The notes beneath the pieces were generated by a model, which was not told the DNA's origin, made no database searches, and saw only the letters and a list, made by a program, of their open reading frames with translations. From contig ML769660.1 in the NCBI GenBank assembly GCA_009733575.1, forward strand, positions 1-64,000: a stretch of 64,000 nt of DNA. The letters run 5' to 3'. The translations under genes were made by a program, and so were the position numbers. Every line of letters begins with the position of its first letter. Within the stretch, counting starts at the first letter, position 1. Below, in pieces: positions 34,867 to 47,110 of the stretch. The DNA comes from Gymnopus androsaceus JB14. Lineage: Eukaryota; Basidiomycota; Agaricomycetes; Agaricales; Omphalotaceae.

Positions 34867-37800
34867 TCAAATCTGTAGTGACTGGACTTGTACCCCCGAA
34901 CCAGATGGCGGTAGCTCAAGTACCGGCTGCTTCAAAGCCTCATAAACTTCCCTCGCCGTTGGACGAGCCTTAGGGTCCAGTGCCCAGCACTGGGTCGCAA
35001 GATCCCAAATCGAATCCGGACACCAAATGTTCTCTAGCCTCCAAGGTCGTTCACCATTCAATATACCAAAAAGCACTGCAGCATCACTCTTCTTGTCGTG
35101 GAAGGGGTGTTGTAATGTTAGAATCTACGATGGGAGGTATTTAGATTGGATGTTAACAAGTTGCAAACAGTGAAGAGTATGGAATGAATACTAACCTCGA
35201 TGATAGAGCAACCAAACGAATATATATCGCTCGAAGGGTGTTCATTTACTATTACAACCTCCTTGACATTAAAGCGTTCCGGTGCCATCCACCGTATTGA
35301 ACTACGGACTTTCGAGAGAGGATGTGTATCGTAAATCGACATATCGGAATCAAGTAGAGCCGGGAATGGCACATTTGGCTTGCTCTTTTCGACTGTCGTG
35401 CTAGCTGAACTTGCAGCTCCACCAACCCTGTCGCCAGTTAAAGTAGTAGCTGATTCATCGGCGTACCAAGTCGCTAAACCAAAGTCTGCAATGCAGCAGT
35501 GAAGGTCATCAGTGACGAGGACATTTGCCTGGTGGATTGTCAGATGGATTATTTTTGTAAAAAATTGAAATGGGTACTTACGCCTCGAATATCACCGTGT
35601 ATGATTGGAGGGTCCTTTGAATGAAGATAGACCAGGCCTGCAGCAATATCTAATAGCTAACATACTCCTCAGACGACACTGATCCGTAAAACGATTAACA
35701 CTCACCACCGCAAGCCGACTATGAGAAGGATTTTTCTTGAGATAGGTAATAACATCACCATTGTCCATCCAAGGTGCGATGAAACAAAAAGCGGGAGCAA
35801 AAGTGGTTTGATTTACACCAAGGAGAGGAAGTATATTCGGATGACGAAGTTGTCGCCATATTAGTGTTTCGTGACAAAAATTCTGATGCCAGTTTTTGAG
35901 CCAGCACGCTGTGAAGTTTGAAGTTTGAATATACCTTGAAAATTCTCGTTCGCGTATCTGCATCTTCAGGAATGACCCTGATAACCTTCAGACAGACTGC
36001 CTGGTTATTTTCATCAATTCCACGAAAAATGTTCTGTGAATAGCAAGTCAATTAAAACACATTATAAACCTCGTTCAATGTTACACTCACCGCGAAGCCA
36101 CCACCTCTTATTGGTCGATCATGGGGTTTAACATTTTCGATGATCAAGGAAGACAGCAGAATCTGATATTTCAGCGATAGCTGCTCAAGAACTTGTAGAC
36201 ACCTCGCAGAATATATTCCTCTTTTTGACTCTGTCGCAGAGTCAAGAATACCTGAACGTGCGACCTTATCTAGTTCCTAAAGACCAGTAATCAGCTACAG
36301 ATGCTCAATAGTTTTAACACTGATTCAATACTTACCGACTGTAAAAGATTCATCAGTTGCTGCACCACATTCTTGTCCACCAAGTCCTCCATCCAGTGCA
36401 AATTTGTGGTGTATTGATTATCTAAAATAATGTGTCGGATTTTTGCAAGTGCGTCCTCTTTTTGGTATGGCGGTAAATCTGATTGATACAATTCATATGC
36501 AATGGTAAAATATGCTCCGGAAATTTAAATAATATTTGACAAACCTTCATTCAGAAGATGGAGCTCTTGGCGGATTTGATACTCAGGACCAGGTGTGCTG
36601 TATGGTGGCAGAGTATCTGTCAATGACTCAGAGACCAGTGGTTCCTGCATTTGCAGATCAACTGGTACTCCAGACGTTGAAGGAGAATCAAGGTGCTCCC
36701 TAGAGGCTTGCCGAGAACTGGTTGGCATCTCGTTAGTATTAGAGGACTCGGACTCGGAAGACATTTGGTTTGGTTCCACAGGAATATCAAAGCAAGCAAC
36801 CGTGTGACCTGATACTTCAAATTCAAAAGAAGTAAGCTTAAGTATTATCTTTGAGGAACATTCAAACCACGTACACTGATATTTTATAAGATCGAGTTTT
36901 CCACTGATGCGTCGAATTAGCTCTTCATCATCGGGCATTTGTTCTTCATCCTAGTATACAAAACATATGACTTATGAGGATCATGCTTCAGCGTAAAAGT
37001 GATACTTACATCTTGAATCACAGATATCCAATCATCGTCATGAGTAATTGCGACGTCCACGTCATTATTCTATAGTCAGAATTGAAAAACCGTTTGCGAG
37101 ACTGCGTCTCTATAAAGTATGAAACATACTGTTCTCAAAATCCATTTGTTAACTACTTCCGAAGGATGGTATTCCTGAACCATTTTTAGTGCTAAAAATT
37201 ATAGATAGTGGTGGCATACCTCATATTCCACAATATTCCTTTCTGATCGGTTACGAGGTTCCTGCTCTTTACTAGATGGAGATGAGCCTCGAGCAATATA
37301 TGACTGCAACAACTGCCATAATCCCAACAAGATTGAGGAATTATTTGTCCACTGGGGCAATAGCTCATTTGCATCGAGTTGAAGGATGTTTTCCACCTCG
37401 GCACCAAGTTTGGAAGGAAGTCCAGGTGCTCGAATAGTAACTTTGTAACCACGCAGGAAAACACATCCAGATTGTTCTCCCATTGAGTCGGCACCACTAG
37501 ATGATGATGCAGATTCTGACTTTGTGAAGTGGTAGATTGGTAGAACTTCATTATTGCTGGGCCACTGAGGCTCAAACTGGAGCCAAACCCTTTCCGGATC
37601 AGCGTCGTAAAACGAGGCTACTCCCCAGGCGCGAGCTTTATCACAACCGGTGACAAAATAAAGACCTTGCGTTCCACGCGCTAATCCAGGACCATTGGCA
37701 TAGGTGAACCAGGTTTGTGCATGGTTTAAAGCATACTCGGAGAATCTAGATCTTTGCCGATGCTGTATCCTTTGTGCTCCTTCGGGTAGCACCAGTAAAG

Positions 37801-38325
37801 CACCTGTAGCAGCTGTTGATGTAAATTGTAACCTTATTCCGCCTTCTGGTGGTACTTCTCTGTAATTCTATTGTGTGAGAAAAATGGTTGCAAGTCGCAA
37901 AGTTATGCGTACGGAATTCTGGATTGACCAGGAAGTATAGTTTTGTGAATATGCGCAGGATTGCTGGCAATATAAGACCCAGGATCATCATTGAGTGTAT
38001 TAATGTCGCTCCGATTGATTCGGAGTTCTCTGAAACCTGGAGGTACACCTCCTGAGTTTAATTGGTCGTCGGCGGGAAGAGTTGCTGTAAAAAGGTAATC
38101 AAACCCTCCGAATTCATCCAGAATTCCGACGACACCCGGAAAAACACCTCCGGGTAGGTTCTCGTTAGCTTCCGGATTCCACAAAGGAAAGCCTCTCTTT
38201 TTCGGAAGGAGCAGCCGAACGTATAGTTCATGTTCATTGGACGATACGGATCTATGTTGAATATTGGGACTAGACATTGAAGGGCTTCCACAGTAGCTGT
38301 TATTGTTGAAGACGCAGTCTACCAT
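34867..38325 (-). CDS. Agaricomycete-specific protein joined to a C-terminal protein kinase domain
   Basis: Starts at 38325 (MVDCVFNNNSYC). The first part has RGFPLWNPEANENLPGG, an exon to 37199 with GLYFVTGCDKARAWGVASF, and short exons EYHPSEVVNKWILRT and NNDVDVAITHDDDWISVIQD, a combination I know from an expanded mushroom family of unknown role. After a Ser/Thr/Pro-rich linker comes a kinase: Gly-loop IRGGGFANIFRG, catalytic Lys in VCLKVI, HRD equivalent HGDIRGANVL, DFGLATWY, activation-segment end RWMAPERF and CWALDPKARPT near the stop. RGANVL and WMAPE are typical of fungal tyrosine-kinase-like kinases. Near 36525-36550 the two halves join in frame only with a 30-nt GT-AG intron (GTTTGT...CCGGAG). 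If that is not spliced, this is two adjacent genes. Signalling role inferred. Confidence 0.75.
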
Positions 38326-39850
38326 GCTAAAATGAGAGGCATCAGGAAAAAATATCCTGTAGGGAAAGTTGATTCAGCCATGCGCAGTTTGTTGCTGACG
38401 ACTTACCCAGTTAACAAAGGGATTGGCATGATGGAGATGAGAGCCAAAAGAAAGAACAAAGTGTGAGAAAATCAACACTGTGGCGCAATGGAATCGCATT
38501 ATGTGGTGTTAATATAGCTTTTTGGGGCGTGCTTGTTTACGCTTCCATGTGCAGTACAGCCGTGGTTGGGTAGGATTTGGGGTTAAGGTACTTTGTACTT
38601 GGTTTTATGTGCACTTGGTTGAGTCATGGAGCTACTAGAGGAGGCCTAGCAGTCCCCCTCTGTGACCCTCTAGCCACCCCACTTTCAACTTTAATTTGGC
38701 CTATCAGCGGGATTCGGTACTCCATCAAAGTCTTCTTCGGCACAGATACCAATGTCAATGTTCCCTGCTAGAACACAGATTGCAAGAATTCAAGAGAGGA
38801 AGGACCAGGCCGCGGTCCTATTAGTATTATGTGCCCCATTACATGCACACCTATCGCTCGTCCAAGACTCCCTCCGGACATGTGTAGTACTATGGTTGTT
38901 CGGGATATGCTGGGACCGGGATATGCTGAATTTTGGAAAATCACTCAATCTACACCATTCCCGCTTTTGAGTGCCGACCAGGATTATTTTACAAGTTTAT
39001 TAGATAGTATTTATTAATCCTAGATACTTTTCAAGACTGATATTTGAGGGTAGGAGGTATAGTAAATGCAACATCGAAATCATTGACCTCCATACCCCAT
39101 CAAAGTTTAAGGAACACTATATATATGAATAGCAAGTGTCAAGCTGCACTGCTCCAGCCAGAATATATAATGGCAAGATCTTAAATCCAAGTTTTCTAAG
39201 GAAAATGGAAGAATAGCATATTGCGCAAACAAAAGACTCATTATTTGCCTCTAAGGTTTTTGGCGCGCATCAAAAATCAGCATATCCTGGTTTTTGCTCG
39301 GGAGATGGCCGATGCAACGAGGAAATTCAAGAAAAATCTAATAATCTTATTTTGAGGGTTTTACAGTCTTTCACTGTTCCTTGGCACGGTCAAATCTTGT
39401 TTTGACAATTTTGAGGCAAATATTCCAGTTATTACTTATCTGAGCTGGTGGAAACTTTACTTTACATTGAAACAAATTTATGATTATTTTTCAGAGAGGA
39501 AGACTACCCTGTAGTCTCCTACAGTATGCAATTACTGGTGTGCCATCGACCGGTGTGTGTAAAAATCTTTAGAAATTAAACTTAGCGCCTGTCGTAATCT
39601 ATTCAGTTTCAATACATTTGACCCTGTGCCAATGAGCGGTGGTGTATCAAGGACTGGTGAAAAACTGTAAAGGCCTACAAATCAAATGGCTTACTCAGAT
39701 TTTTGATATCTACACTGGTTGTCCCGCAATGTGATGGTCAGCCTATCCTGAACAACCATAGTATCTGTAATGCATAACTTGGACTGTCAGACATGATACT
39801 TCCGGTTATGAGACCGTAACGCATAACATCTGTCAGACATAAGGTCATAA
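38326..39850. other. Intergenic stretch
   Basis: Includes a degenerate repeat at 38635-38800 shared with 31.2 and 34.1 kb. The rest is AT-rich without supported genes. Confidence 0.45.
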
Positions 39851-40345
39851 TGATACAGTAATATACCTCTACTATGTTGGTACAGACAATTACGTCAAGG
39901 AGCATGTCTTCAAAGATGGCAAGTGCGCACCGGGGGACAACTTTTGGTCCACCAGTGTCCCCGAGGGCGCCAGCCTTGCAGCTGTAGGATGGGACTTGGA
40001 TTCGCCGCACATTCGGGTCTATTACCAGAGTACCGTGCAGGAATTGGTGTGCACCAACGCGAGCTCATTCTCTGGTGCCCATATGGACATGCCGCTTGCA
40101 GTGGTGCGCTTGAACCCAAACACAGATACCACGGATTTCACGCTCGGTCTCTTTTTCTACAGCACTGACAACACCAAGATCATTGACAACAGATGGGGTC
40201 CCAATGCCACAAGCTGGTCAAGTAGTTCAGTCCTGAATGTGAAATGGTTCCCAGTTTCCTGCTATCTGTATCATGGCTCAGAACTGCTTGAATGTCATTT
40301 GTATTCCAGCATGCACACTGCCAATAATTATGCTTCAGCCTAGCT
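39851..40345 (+). pseudogene. Truncated fungal lectin paralogue
   Basis: Closely matches the middle of the intact lectin (compare VYYQSTVQELVCTNASS and DTTDFTLGLFFYSTDNTKI with the intact gene), starting at the codons for the YLYYVGTDNYVKEHVF-equivalent and ending within the fourth blade where unrelated repeat DNA begins (about 40240). N-terminus, two or more blades and the C-terminus are missing and small in-frame deletions are present. It cannot form a full propeller. Confidence 0.85.
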
Positions 40346-41335
40346 GAAGCATTTTGTGAAATAGATTCTTTCAATAGCTAAAGAAAATGTACTTTTTCGG
40401 AGTAGTATAGAAAATCAGTGTTTCATATGACTTATGAAAAAAATATATTTGTCACACCACCAATAATTATGCTTCAGCCTGGCTGAAGCATATTGGGAAA
40501 TAAATTATTTCAATACCTGCATGAAATGCACTTTTTTGGAAAAACATGGAGGATAAATATTTCAATAGACTGATGAATAAATTAAATTCCAACCTTCTGA
40601 ATTTAGAACTTTATACAGATGTGCAAAAGAAAAGTTTTCAATTGGACTCTGGAAACAATAATTTCAATGTGGACTTGAAAGCCCTGCTTTCACAATAAGA
40701 GTGAAAGTAATTGTTTCAACAAACAATTCAATTTTCCACTGAAAGATTGCCTTTCGCTGTCCGGTTTGGCGGCGGCCCGGACCGGCCCGAGAATTGAAGT
40801 ATTGTCTTTCAGGGACCAGCTGAAAGGTCCTTCGAAACAGTTACTTTCACTCTCATTGTGAAGTAAAAGCATTCAGTCTGCATTGAAACCATTCTTTTCA
40901 GAGCTCCATTAAAAAATATTCTTTCAGAAGTCTATCTAAAATTAAAAATTCAGAGGGCCCAAATGTACTCGTAGGCGCCGAAAAAAACGGTCCGGAAAAT
41001 ACAGGTGGTCTGAATTGTTAAGGCTGGTTTGCGAGCAAACAAAGGTAACACAAAATTTTGAATGGGGGAGCATCTGTATCAATTGTATATCTATGCCCTG
41101 AACCTAAAAAACAGGGAGGTAAAGACTGTAAATTATGGAACAGAGGCTAATTAACAAGGACGGGTTTATTTCCCGGACCGTTTTTTTCGGCGCCTATGAG
41201 TAATTCCTTCGTAAGATCGAAATATATATTTTATATACTTGTATGAAAAAATACATTTATCTTATGTACTGAAATAATTCATTTCTCACAGTGCTTCAGT
41301 CTGGCTGAAGTATAATCATTGGCAGTGTGTGTACT
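40306..41335. repeat. Fold-back region of nested inverted repeats
   Basis: CACACTGCCAATAATTATGC followed by the palindrome GCTTCAGCCTAGCTGAAGC at 40315-40353 is repeated directly at about 40460-40490 and inverted at about 41290-41330. Inside it lie a second inverted pair (TTTCACAATAAGAGTGAAAG at about 40688 with its complement near 40845-40862) and the MITE at 40968. Confidence 0.75.
40968..41200. mobile_element. Short TA-flanked MITE with ~31-bp terminal inverted repeats
   Basis: CTCGTAGGCGCCGAAAAAAA at 40968 pairs with the inverted complement of TTTTTTTCGGCGCCTATGAG ending 41200; the match runs on through CGGTCCGG. Both ends are bordered by TA (40966-40967, 41201-41202). About 233 bp, no coding potential. 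Confidence 0.9.
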
Positions 41336-43068
41336 ATCTGAAGCTTGAAGTTTCTACACTTCCGAAACGATATTTTTTCAGACCGGGCCTGAAGTAATCA
41401 GCATCAGCTGATCTGAAAGCATAAATTTCCCAAGCCGGCCGAATTATTCCATTTCAGGTCAGCTGAAATGGTAGTTAAACAAATACTTCGGACGGCTTCG
41501 GTAATCTATATTTTCAATCCGGCTGATGCTGATTGCTCCAGATCCTGTCCGAAAAATGTTGTTGTTTTGGACATTTGCAGAAAATTTAAACTTTCAATAG
41601 TATGTTGATAGTATGAATATATTTTCTTCTGAAGTTGTATGAAGCATTCATTTTCTACTCAGCATGCAAAAAAGTGACCGGATTTTTATTTTTAGCCTGT
41701 ATAATCATACGACCCATGGCTTTGTGTAAGCTCAAAATTATTGTAGCAGACTCAGATACATTCCATCTTATCCTAATACTCATATAGAGTCCTGGTTTAT
41801 GCTGTATCACCCTCTATATCATGTCCATTTTGGCATGAAAATACCTAATTTTGGCATTTTTATAAGACCTCTGTGAGGTCAGAGCTTACTTTCACCCAAA
41901 AGAACACAACTGGACTGTATCTGTCTAGGTATTCTCGGCGGGTGATGGTGTAAAGCTAAAGTACATAGTGACATAAAGTATTTTATATAGTAAAGGAAAT
42001 GAATTAAAAGGGTAACATAATGATGTATGCATAAGTGAACAGGGGTTTTTAAAAAAAAAAAATTTAAATCATGTTTATTCGCCTGTGCGCTGTAGCGTAT
42101 GTTAGCGAAAATCTGCTGTGTATCGTAGTACGTATTGTAATGTTCGGCCATTGTAAAGGTAGTGAACAGGGGTGTTACACCCTCCCCAGCCAGATTGAGT
42201 CCACAGGAGCAATCGATAATTAAATCCGGAGATTGAGTACTCACGATAGCATGTCGTGAGCATCTAATCGACATGTCGGGCAGTTGGGGCTATAACATTC
42301 ATGATAGCGTGTCGTGATAGGATGTCTATTTTGTTCCCAAAATTGCAGGCTGAAGTTTACTGATGACTGTTCATAGACCCCGTCAAGAATACGATCCTAG
42401 TCCGAAACATGTCGTGTTGGGTTCGTCGATGTAAGTAGGCTATGGACGACGATGAGTTGGGTGTTCGCCGCTGGGATTTAGACTTGTCTAGCCCCCGTAA
42501 TGTCGGGGGTCAGAGTGACATCCGTATTTACTGATTCGCATCCCATGCCGATTATAATTCCGATTCAGCAGTGCGCTTGGGGTACATGTAGCAAGTCAGG
42601 TATGTACATTTAGAAGGGACCAGAACCATATTAGGATAGGCCAAGTGTCATTAATGATGATGTGTTCACTTGCTAGAAATGATTATCTGCGTAACTTAGT
42701 GGTAAAGTGCGAGATTAGATATTTCATTTGCACTACTGAAATTGCAGCACACAATACGGTATTTTTATCCGCTCAAAAAACTAGCGGCAGGGTTCCACGA
42801 GAAAAAAAGTGATGTTTGTTCCTTATATTTATCTAAAAGATGTCTTCCATCTATACATTGAATTTCCAAGAAGCCCGGACGGTCCGAACACAACCTGATG
42901 AGACTCCGGTGACCTCTCAAGCTACAGATGACCAAGCTACTTCGGGAGAAAGGAACAAAGGAAAGAAGGAAGGAAGGCAGAAAGGAAGGAAAGAAGTCTC
43001 GTTCTGCGGGCTGCTTTTCGGAAAATTTTCGGATGCGCGACAGGCTTGTGACTCCACTGCAACTCGTT
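41336..43068. other. Intergenic stretch
   Basis: Short palindromic CAGCTGA-containing segments continue to about 41550. A purine-only GGAA-rich tract lies at 42945-42996. A degenerate piece of the 16/34-kb repeat is at 42370-42430. No supported gene. Confidence 0.45.
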
Positions 43069-43074
43069 TATAAA
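43069..43074 (+). promoter_or_regulatory. TATA-like element of the SGNH esterase gene
   Basis: TATAAA lies 38 bp upstream of the ATG; this is rather close, so the leader would be very short. Confidence 0.3.
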
Positions 43075-43111
43075 GCTGGTGCGGTTCACCTGACGGTGGA
43101 GAGCATTTGCA

Positions 43112-44797
43112 ATGAAGGTGATAATTACTGCCATCGCGTTCCTTATGCCAATATTTTCCAGCTCTGCACTGAGCGCATCTACAAGCAATGCAACCTCGGA
43201 CTCGGGCCTGGTGATCAAAAACAACGATCCCAGGATTCACTTCAATGGTCGATGGGACGAGTCACCTGGAACTTGGTGGTACGAACCCGTCCTTTTTCCT
43301 TTCCATTTTCTCTATACTGATCCTGCTTTAGGGCCAGCTCTGGCTTGAAGCTACACGTCCAAAACCTGAAATCGCTTTCTTTAAATTTGGGCCCTCATAC
43401 CACTGTTCCTCTCGCTTCGGTTGGAGTCTCTCTCAACTACGGCGAGATTACCACGGTCAACGTTTCTCAAGGCGTGAACGGCATATTTAGGGAGTCTGCG
43501 GCGTTGCAAGTGGGAACATCAGAGGGAGACTTATCTGTTGTTCGCTTAAACGTTGAAGGATGGCAGGACAACAGGATTAATCTTGAAAGCATATCCCTGA
43601 ACTCCGTGCGTACCTATTACGGCTCTGTCTACCTGAGCAAACCAAAAACTAATGCTTGCTTGAAGGATGCTACACTTTTGTCGTATGTACCATCGAAACT
43701 AGCGTTTCAATTCATAGGCGATTCACTTTCGGCTGTATGTATCGGACTTGTATGGTATCAATGCTTTCTGAACCTTCTATAGGGCCAATTCCTACCCGAG
43801 GGAGTTGATCAGGCCTGGACTTTCCTTACGGGGGAACATTTCAAAGCAGAGCATAACATCAACGCACAACCCGGGGCAGCTTTATCGGTGGGAGAATCCT
43901 TTTTTATATTAATTTTAACTGAACGCATGATCCTAGGATATTGTATCATTTGGGAACGAGCATGGAGTGTCGTTTCAATTCTTCAGAGTGAGGTTGACTT
44001 CAACTACTCGATCATTGGTGCTGACGCAACAGTTACAGACGGAGGATACTGGTTACTTTGACACCACTGATCACAACTTTACAACTCCATGGAACTTCAG
44101 TAGGGATCAACCTCCTGCTACACATGTCGTAATCCATATCGGGTAAGTGATAAGTATATCCCGCTTTGACCTTACCAATTTCGATCCGTCGATCTTTCAG
44201 AGCGAATGATGCCGCGCAAAATGTTACGGATGCGGCATTTGTACAGGTGCGTCAAATTATTCGTGATGATAAAATGATTGCATTCATATTATATACTTAG
44301 GTGTATTCCAACTTCCTGGTTCGTCTCCGCACGATCTATACACACCAGCCAATCTTTGTCTTTACGCCGGTCAGTACTTTATCTTTCATGCTAAGCACGA
44401 ACTGAAGCCTAACATACTTTTGACTAAGTGGGGCTGGCCAAACGCCGACGGGACCATTAGTCAGTACTACCAGGGACAATACCAGATAATCGTTGACCAA
44501 AGGTAAGTATCAGTCTTCAGACCTAGTAGAGCTGGTTATTTATCGCATTTTTAGACATTCAATTGGCGACGATCAAGTTTTCCTAGTGAACACAACCGGA
44601 TGGGTTACATTTGAAGATGTTTTCCCCGCGTAAGTTCGCATGCCAAGCTTGATCTGTTCCTCGTACTAAACTGTGCAAACCATCATAGCAATCAGCACCC
44701 TACCGTTGCAGGACATCAAAAGATTACTAGACTTTTCACTCAGTGGCTCCAGAAATGGGGGTTGGATCCAGAACTTGAATGGGCGACGCCTGCCTAA
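43112..44797 (+). CDS. Secreted SGNH/GDSL hydrolase, CE2-like carbohydrate esterase
   Basis: Ten exons (43112-43278, 43332-43734, 43783-43887, 43937-43987, 44039-44142, 44201-44246, 44301-44369, 44429-44502, 44555-44629, 44689-44797) join to 400 residues. Residues 1-18 are a signal peptide (MKVIITAIAFLMPIFSSS). A beta-rich N-terminal module follows (DPRIHFNGRWDESPGTWW), as in CE2 esterases. The catalytic module has block I FIGDSLSA (nucleophile Ser), block III GANDA (Gly/Asn oxyanion residues) and block V NQHPTVAGH (catalytic His). SGNH esterases of this layout remove acetyl groups from plant or fungal polysaccharides outside the cell. Several N-x-S/T sites are present. The exact substrate cannot be read from sequence. 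Confidence 0.85.
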
Positions 44798-44910
44798 CCT
44801 ACTACTACTACTGTACATCATTCTACATAAAAAGAGACTTGTGAATTCTCAATGAATCATGAAACAACTTGTATAAGGTAAATAAGTAGAAACCATGTAC
44901 AGTAACAGTC

Positions 44911-47110
44911 CTATGTCGTAAATCTGAAGGTCAAACTTCTGTTTCCCTTCGCCTCCGCCTCCATATCTTCCTGTCGTTTCTCAGCCTCACTAAGCTTCGC
45001 GTATGCTTGAGCGTTGCGATGATTGCGGTATTTATAGTAATATTTCTGGATGAACCATAGACAGACAGCTGTCCCTGCAAAAACAATGTTGATAGTATTT
45101 CCCGTGCGGTAATCGGGCGCGTCCTTGGCTTGGTAGATTTGGGAACCCCATACTAAGCACAGACGACATGTCAGTAAGACGGTAACACAGCGCGATTCTG
45201 AAAAAACTCACCTCCGTATATGTTGGCAGCAAAAATAACTGATCCGGATGCCAACGTTCGCTTTCCGACACTCCTGTATTCAAAAACTCCGTACAGTGAG
45301 GTGTAAAGAAAAGAAAGTCCAAAACATACCCGGTGTTCTCGGACATCCACGCAATGTTCAACGGATGAGTATATGGCCAACAGGCGACCAACAGTGCCGC
45401 AAAGTATCTTTATAATGCACTAAATGAAATTTCGCTGGAGGATTTGAAAGATGCGCTTACTTTACACCTTTACTTGTATCCTCAGGTAGAGCTCGAAGTA
45501 GAATCCATCCAACGAGTTGCCAGATCGCTAAACGTTTACAATTCATCGACAATTGAATGTGGAGTCAAGGTAGGTATTTACCTCCAAAAGCGCCATGGAA
45601 TCCACGCTCGCGAATCTTGTCCGAATGGCGAATGAACAACACCGTCGTTATGCATTGCAAGACATAGGGTGGTGCAGTAAGAGCATTAGCAACGAAGATT
45701 GAAAAGTCGAAGGTTTTGATGACGGATGGGAGATCTATCCAAAGAAAGGTGAGCAGGAGCCTAACATAAACAAATTATGACTTACAAACGCCCAAAGGAC
45801 TAGTAGGTGTGAGACCGATGGCAGTGATAAGGAGATGTCCCCATAATCCGAGATCGGTCACAGCGTCTTTAACATCGGCCCAGTGCACATGCTTCCTATA
45901 TGCGAGTCGGTCAAGGTCAGAAATAAAGCAATACGCGCTAACATTGAAAAACATATACGCACTCGTAGACGCGTTTCGAAGGATCATCACGTACAATACG
46001 TGTAACTGCAATGCGGACTTGCCTTTCGTTGAACCAGGGCTTCCAGCCACGGATACCGCCTTCGTACGCGTTGCGTTTCTTGGCAAGTACAACCTAGAAG
46101 AATAGCATGTAAGCATTCTACAAGTAGAACAACGAATTAGGAGAAGAGACACCAACCAAGTAAGCAGCCCAATAACAACAGTAATGATACCGTCGACCAA
46201 GAACAACCACTTCCATCCCTCGAGCCCTCCAACTCCTTGTAACTGTAGCAGACCGCTGGCCATCAATCCACTAACGGCGCTGGCGATGGTCTGCACGCCC
46301 CAAAACCAAGCAAGTCTTGTGGCCAGCTCAGTGCTTCGGTAAAAGGACCCAAGGTAAATAAGCGTGGCCGGAATGACACCACCTTCGGTTAAACCAATCA
46401 CTGGGAGGGAAAATTAGAAGGAAGAAAGAAGACTGAACAAAGTCACGTACTGCAGCGGACTATAGGGATTCTAGTCAGATCAGTATGTTCACAGCATTCA
46501 CAAGGTACTAAAGCTCACCAGTCAAATATCCACCTCGATTCTTGATCAATGCATGCGAGAGTGTGACGAGTCCCCAGCAGAACATCAGAAATGGGATCCC
46601 TGAATGTCAGATGAAAGATCAACAAAATGAATGAAATAGTGAAATTGGTTCAACTCACATCGCACAGGATGAACGATCTTGCAAACCACAGCACCAAATA
46701 AACATGCCAGACTGAAGATCACAGAATAAATCGCCGTCGCAAGGATTCACCGTATCCGTCGTGAAACCCAAATCCGCTGGTAAATTGTCGGAAACTGCGT
46801 TGGAAATGTTCGTTCTGTCCATGTTCAGCACGAACGTGGTCAGGAGGACCCAGGGAAATAGGCGGGTATCGAGGATTCGGACGACTCTCGCTTCCTCTTC
46901 GCGAGTATAAGTGAGGTTTGGAACGAAGAAGGGGTTGTCGGAGAGAGCAGAGGTCCCGGTCTTTGTGGTGTCGTCTAGTGTGTATGCTTGATCCACAGCA
47001 TTGATGTCTTCCTCCTTGATACTGCTCTTTTCCCGCTCGTGGCCATCCGGCTGAGCCCAATGCTGCTCACCTCCTTCGAGTTCGTTGGAGGGTAGAGGCT
47101 GTTGTGACAT
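44911..47110 (-). CDS. MFS carrier of the Dal5-like anion:cation symporter family, one frame break
   Basis: Minus strand, many exons. Starts MSQQPLPSNELEGGEQHW with an acidic cytosolic tail, then RLFPWVLLTTFVLNMDRTNI (first helix and family signature). Next, AIYSVIFSLACLFGAVVCKI is reached only by dropping one base at about 46742. Later exons carry GLTEGGVIPATLIYLGSFYR, GVQTIASAVSGLMASGLLQL, GWKWLFLVDGIITVVIGL, a cytosolic loop with VRDDPSKRVYE, and a final helix followed by the charged tail AKLSEAEKRQEDMEAEAKG. These features match fungal allantoate/nicotinate/vitamin-type permeases (Dal5/Tna1 group) with 12 helices. The substrate cannot be inferred. The break is probably an indel, since all other parts are well preserved. 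Confidence 0.8.

Noticed and set aside
42688..42730. TAGTGGTAAAG, resembling a tRNA D-loop
   Set aside because: No T-arm or acceptor stem at the required distance.
43109..43320. Long frames on both strands around 42.9-43.3 kb (for example the minus frame with RARKxxRxGRK-like repeats)
   Set aside because: Produced by the purine-rich GGAA tract and by the antisense of exon 1 of the SGNH esterase.
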